Shown here piece by piece: positions 61,968-64,000 of a DNA stretch of 64,000 bases. Each line of letters opens with the position of its first letter. Positions within the stretch are counted from its first letter, which is position 1. The notes below the pieces were generated by a model, which saw only the letters and a list, made by a program, of their open reading frames with translations, was not told the DNA's origin and made no database searches. Origin of the DNA: CAVVNN01 sp963838035 (lineage in GTDB: Bacteria; Actinomycetota; Thermoleophilia; Solirubrobacterales; 70-9); contig CAWIPM010000007.1 of NCBI GenBank assembly GCA_963838035.1, positions 62,001 to 126,000 of the forward strand, in the 5' to 3' direction. A program made the translations under genes and the position numbers.

Positions 61968-63038
61968 TCAGGCGGCCGATGCGGCGGCCTCGAGGCGCTG
62001 CCTCTTCTCCTCCGCCGCCAGCGCGTCGGTGAACTCGGCCAGCTCGCCGCCGAGAACCCCGTCGAGGTTGTGCGAGGTGTGCTTGATCCGGTGGTCGGTG
62101 ACCCGGCCCTGGGGGAAGTTGTAGGTGCGGACCTTCTCGGAGCGCTCGCCGCTGCCGACCTGGGCCTTGCGCTCGGAGGCGATCTTCGCCTGCTGCTCGG
62201 CCAGCTCGCGCTCATAGAGCCGCGCCCGCAGCACCCGCATCGCCCGCTCCTTGTTCTGCAGCTGAGACTTCTCGTCCTGCATCGAGACGACGATCCCCGA
62301 CGGCCGGTGGGTGATGCGCACCGCGGAGTCGGTGGTGTTGACCGATTGCCCTCCCGGGCCCGAGGAGCGGTAGACGTCGATCTGGAGGTCGTTCTGGTCG
62401 ACCTCGACCTCGACCTCCTCGGCCTCCGGCAACACCGCCACCGTCGCGGTCGAGGTGTGGATGCGTCCCTGCGACTCCGTCTCCGGCACCCGTTGCACCC
62501 GGTGGGTTCCACCCTCGTACTTGAACACCGAGTAGGCCCCCTCTCCCTTCACCGCGAAGGTGACCTCCTTGAAGCCCCCCACCTCGGCCGCCGACTGCGA
62601 GAGCACCTCGGTTGAGAACCCCCGCTCCTCCGCGTACCGGGTGAGCATCTTGTAGAGATCGCCGGCGAACAGGGCGGCCTCGTCTCCTCCGGTCCCGGCG
62701 CGGATCTCGACCAGCACGTTCTTGGAGTCGTTGGGGTCGCGTTCGACCATCGCCAGGCGGATCGCCTCTTCGAGGCCCTCGAGTCGCGCCGGAGCCTCCT
62801 CGACCACCTTGAGCAGCTCCGAGTCCTCGCCGTCCTCGGCAAGCAGCTCCCGCGCGCCCTCGAGGTCGTCCTTCAGGGTTCCCCACTCGGCAGCGAGCTC
62901 ATGCGCGGGTTGCAGCTCCCGGTATTCGCGGCCGACCTCCGCATAGCGCTGCCTGTCCGCGATGACCGCCGGGTCCGACATCTGCGCCTCCAGCTCCGTG
63001 AACCGCGCCTCGATCTGCTCGACGAGATGCTCGATCAC
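61968..63038 (-). CDS. prfA: Peptide chain release factor 1
   Basis: 356 residues from GTG 63038, which overlaps the DUF1385 gene stop (GTGA); longer in-frame starts would run deep into that gene. AGTGGDEAALFAGDLYKMLTR, THRVQRVPETESQGRIHTST, GGQ in YRSSGPGGQSVNTTDSAVRI, and the PxT-type region before it. Reads UAA and UAG, so UAG is an ordinary stop here. Confidence 0.97.
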   Translation of the reverse strand: MIEHLVEQIEARFTELEAQMSDPAVIADRQRYAEVGREYRELQPAHELAAEWGTLKDDLEGARELLAEDGEDSELLKVVEEAPARLEGLEEAIRLAMVERDPNDSKNVLVEIRAGTGGDEAALFAGDLYKMLTRYAEERGFSTEVLSQSAAEVGGFKEVTFAVKGEGAYSVFKYEGGTHRVQRVPETESQGRIHTSTATVAVLPEAEEVEVEVDQNDLQIDVYRSSGPGGQSVNTTDSAVRITHRPSGIVVSMQDEKSQLQNKERAMRVLRARLYERELAEQQAKIASERKAQVGSGERSEKVRTYNFPQGRVTDHRIKHTSHNLDGVLGGELAEFTDALAAEEKRQRLEAAASAA

Positions 63039-63979
63039 GCGACTATCTCGATGTGCTGCTGCGCGGCGGCCTCCTCGGGATCCTCCCGGGCAAGCACCGC
63101 GCTCAGTGAGGCGATCGCGACCGCCAGCTGCTCTTCGTCGGGCTCCCGAGTGGTCAGGTTCTGCAGCATCAGGCCCGGCCACATCACCGCACGGACCCAG
63201 CGTTTGCGCCGGTTCTTCCCAGCCCACTTGATCACCTCGTAGGAGAGCCCGGCGATCAGCGGGATGCCGAGGATGCGCGAGGCGAGGAGCCAGTACCAGG
63301 CGGGCAGCCCGATCGGCGCGAAGACGAAGATCGCCAGCACCATGACAATCAGCAGGAAGCTGGTTCCGCAGCGCGGATGCAGGCGCGAGTAGAGCTTGGC
63401 CCGGGCCGGCGTCAGCTCGTCTTCGGCCTCGTAACAGGAGATCGTCTTGTGCTCAGCGCCGTGGTACTCGAAGACGCGCCGCAGGTCGCGCAGGCGGCTG
63501 ATCGCGGCGATATAGCCGATGAAGATCGCCGTGCGCAGCACCCCCTCGATCAGCCAGAAGAGAACCGGCGAGCCGAGTTGGTCCTTGATCAGGCTGGTCA
63601 GCCCGACCGGGACGACGAAGAAGAGCCCGACCGCGAGCAGCAGCGAGAAGGCGATGGTCAGGCCCCAGACCCAACCGCCGATCTCCTCGGGCTCGCCGGC
63701 CTCGTCATCGGGTAGCTGCGCGTTGGCCGATATCGCCAGCGCCCGGAAGCCGATCTTCATCGACTCGCCGAGGGCGACGACGCCGCGGATCACGGGAAGG
63801 CGCCAGACCCGGTGGCGCCTGGCCCAGGGAACCAGCGGCTCGGCCTCGACCTCGACCTCGCCGTCGGGGCGCCGAACCGCGACGGCCCAGACCGAGACGC
63901 CGCGCATCATCACCCCCTCCAGCACCGCCTGTCCGCCGACCGGCGCGTCGCGCTTGGCAACGAGCGCGCCGTCGGGCAT
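63035..63979 (-). CDS. DUF1385 family membrane protein
   Basis: 314 residues from ATG 63979, near the window edge. GGQAVLEGVMMRG near the N-terminus, about five helices (LTIAFSLLLAVGLFFVVPVG; LFWLIEGVLRTAIFIGYIAA; FLLIVMVLAIFVFAPIGLPA), YHGAEHKTISCYE, HPRCGTSF and WAGKNR. The family is often found next to prfA, as here; its function is unknown to me. An upstream start outside the window cannot be excluded. Confidence 0.88.
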   Translation of the reverse strand: MPDGALVAKRDAPVGGQAVLEGVMMRGVSVWAVAVRRPDGEVEVEAEPLVPWARRHRVWRLPVIRGVVALGESMKIGFRALAISANAQLPDDEAGEPEEIGGWVWGLTIAFSLLLAVGLFFVVPVGLTSLIKDQLGSPVLFWLIEGVLRTAIFIGYIAAISRLRDLRRVFEYHGAEHKTISCYEAEDELTPARAKLYSRLHPRCGTSFLLIVMVLAIFVFAPIGLPAWYWLLASRILGIPLIAGLSYEVIKWAGKNRRKRWVRAVMWPGLMLQNLTTREPDEEQLAVAIASLSAVLAREDPEEAAAQQHIEIVA

Positions 63980-64000
63980 GCGCAGGGGATCGCCCCCGTT

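Overview
The window looks like a chromosomal segment of a high-GC actinobacterium, most likely class Thermoleophilia (Solirubrobacterales-like). This is inferred from GC-rich codons, GTG/TTG starts, a cluster of very large secreted beta-propeller/Fn3 proteins beside a collagen-like protein, and actinobacterial-style gene neighbourhoods. No database search was possible.

Layout. 1-12.8 kb (all minus strand) is an accessory surface-protein cluster: an NHL-type protein cut by the window edge, a collagen-like protein, a DUF11-like protein, an intact 1521-residue NHL/Fn3/WD40-like protein and a related WD40-like protein. Only one of the five has a clean reading frame. Two intergenic stretches here are copies of one ~290 bp leader with a conserved G-quadruplex motif. 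12.9-21.5 kb holds the trans-translation and division block: tmRNA (ssrA), a disulfide oxidoreductase, a membrane/coiled-coil/HhH protein, smpB, an RNase R-like exonuclease, a CtpA-type protease and ftsX-ftsE. 21.6-28.6 kb holds a probable membrane electron-transfer module (ferredoxin, ferredoxin reductase, ferric-reductase-like cytochrome b, ApbE flavin transferase, Ser/Gly-rich exported proteins) divergent from a two-component system.

28.6-41 kb: transketolase, NAD synthesis (nadA, nadC), an Fpg-type glycosylase, a sigma factor coupled to an O6-alkylguanine transferase, prfB with a programmed frameshift, secA, hpf and a ComF-like gene. 40-48 kb: nucleotide-sugar and envelope genes (two sugar-1-P nucleotidyltransferases, phosphosugar isomerase, UDP-sugar dehydrogenase, LCP ligase), ahcY and an M20 peptidase. 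48.7-56 kb: complete F-type ATP synthase operon atpI-B-E-F-H-A-G-D-C. 56-64 kb: WecA/MraY-like transferase, DUF354 protein, glyA, a lysyl-oxidase-like exported protein, tsaC, prmC, prfA and a DUF1385 protein. Most minus-strand genes overlap by 1-8 bases or are closely spaced, implying long operons.

Sequence quality. I find single-base frame breaks or in-frame TAG codons in at least eight genes. Some are clear homopolymer slips (for example 7 versus 8 G near 15750). They could be sequencing errors, but they are denser in the surface cluster, where gene decay is also possible. This should be settled before any broken gene is interpreted.
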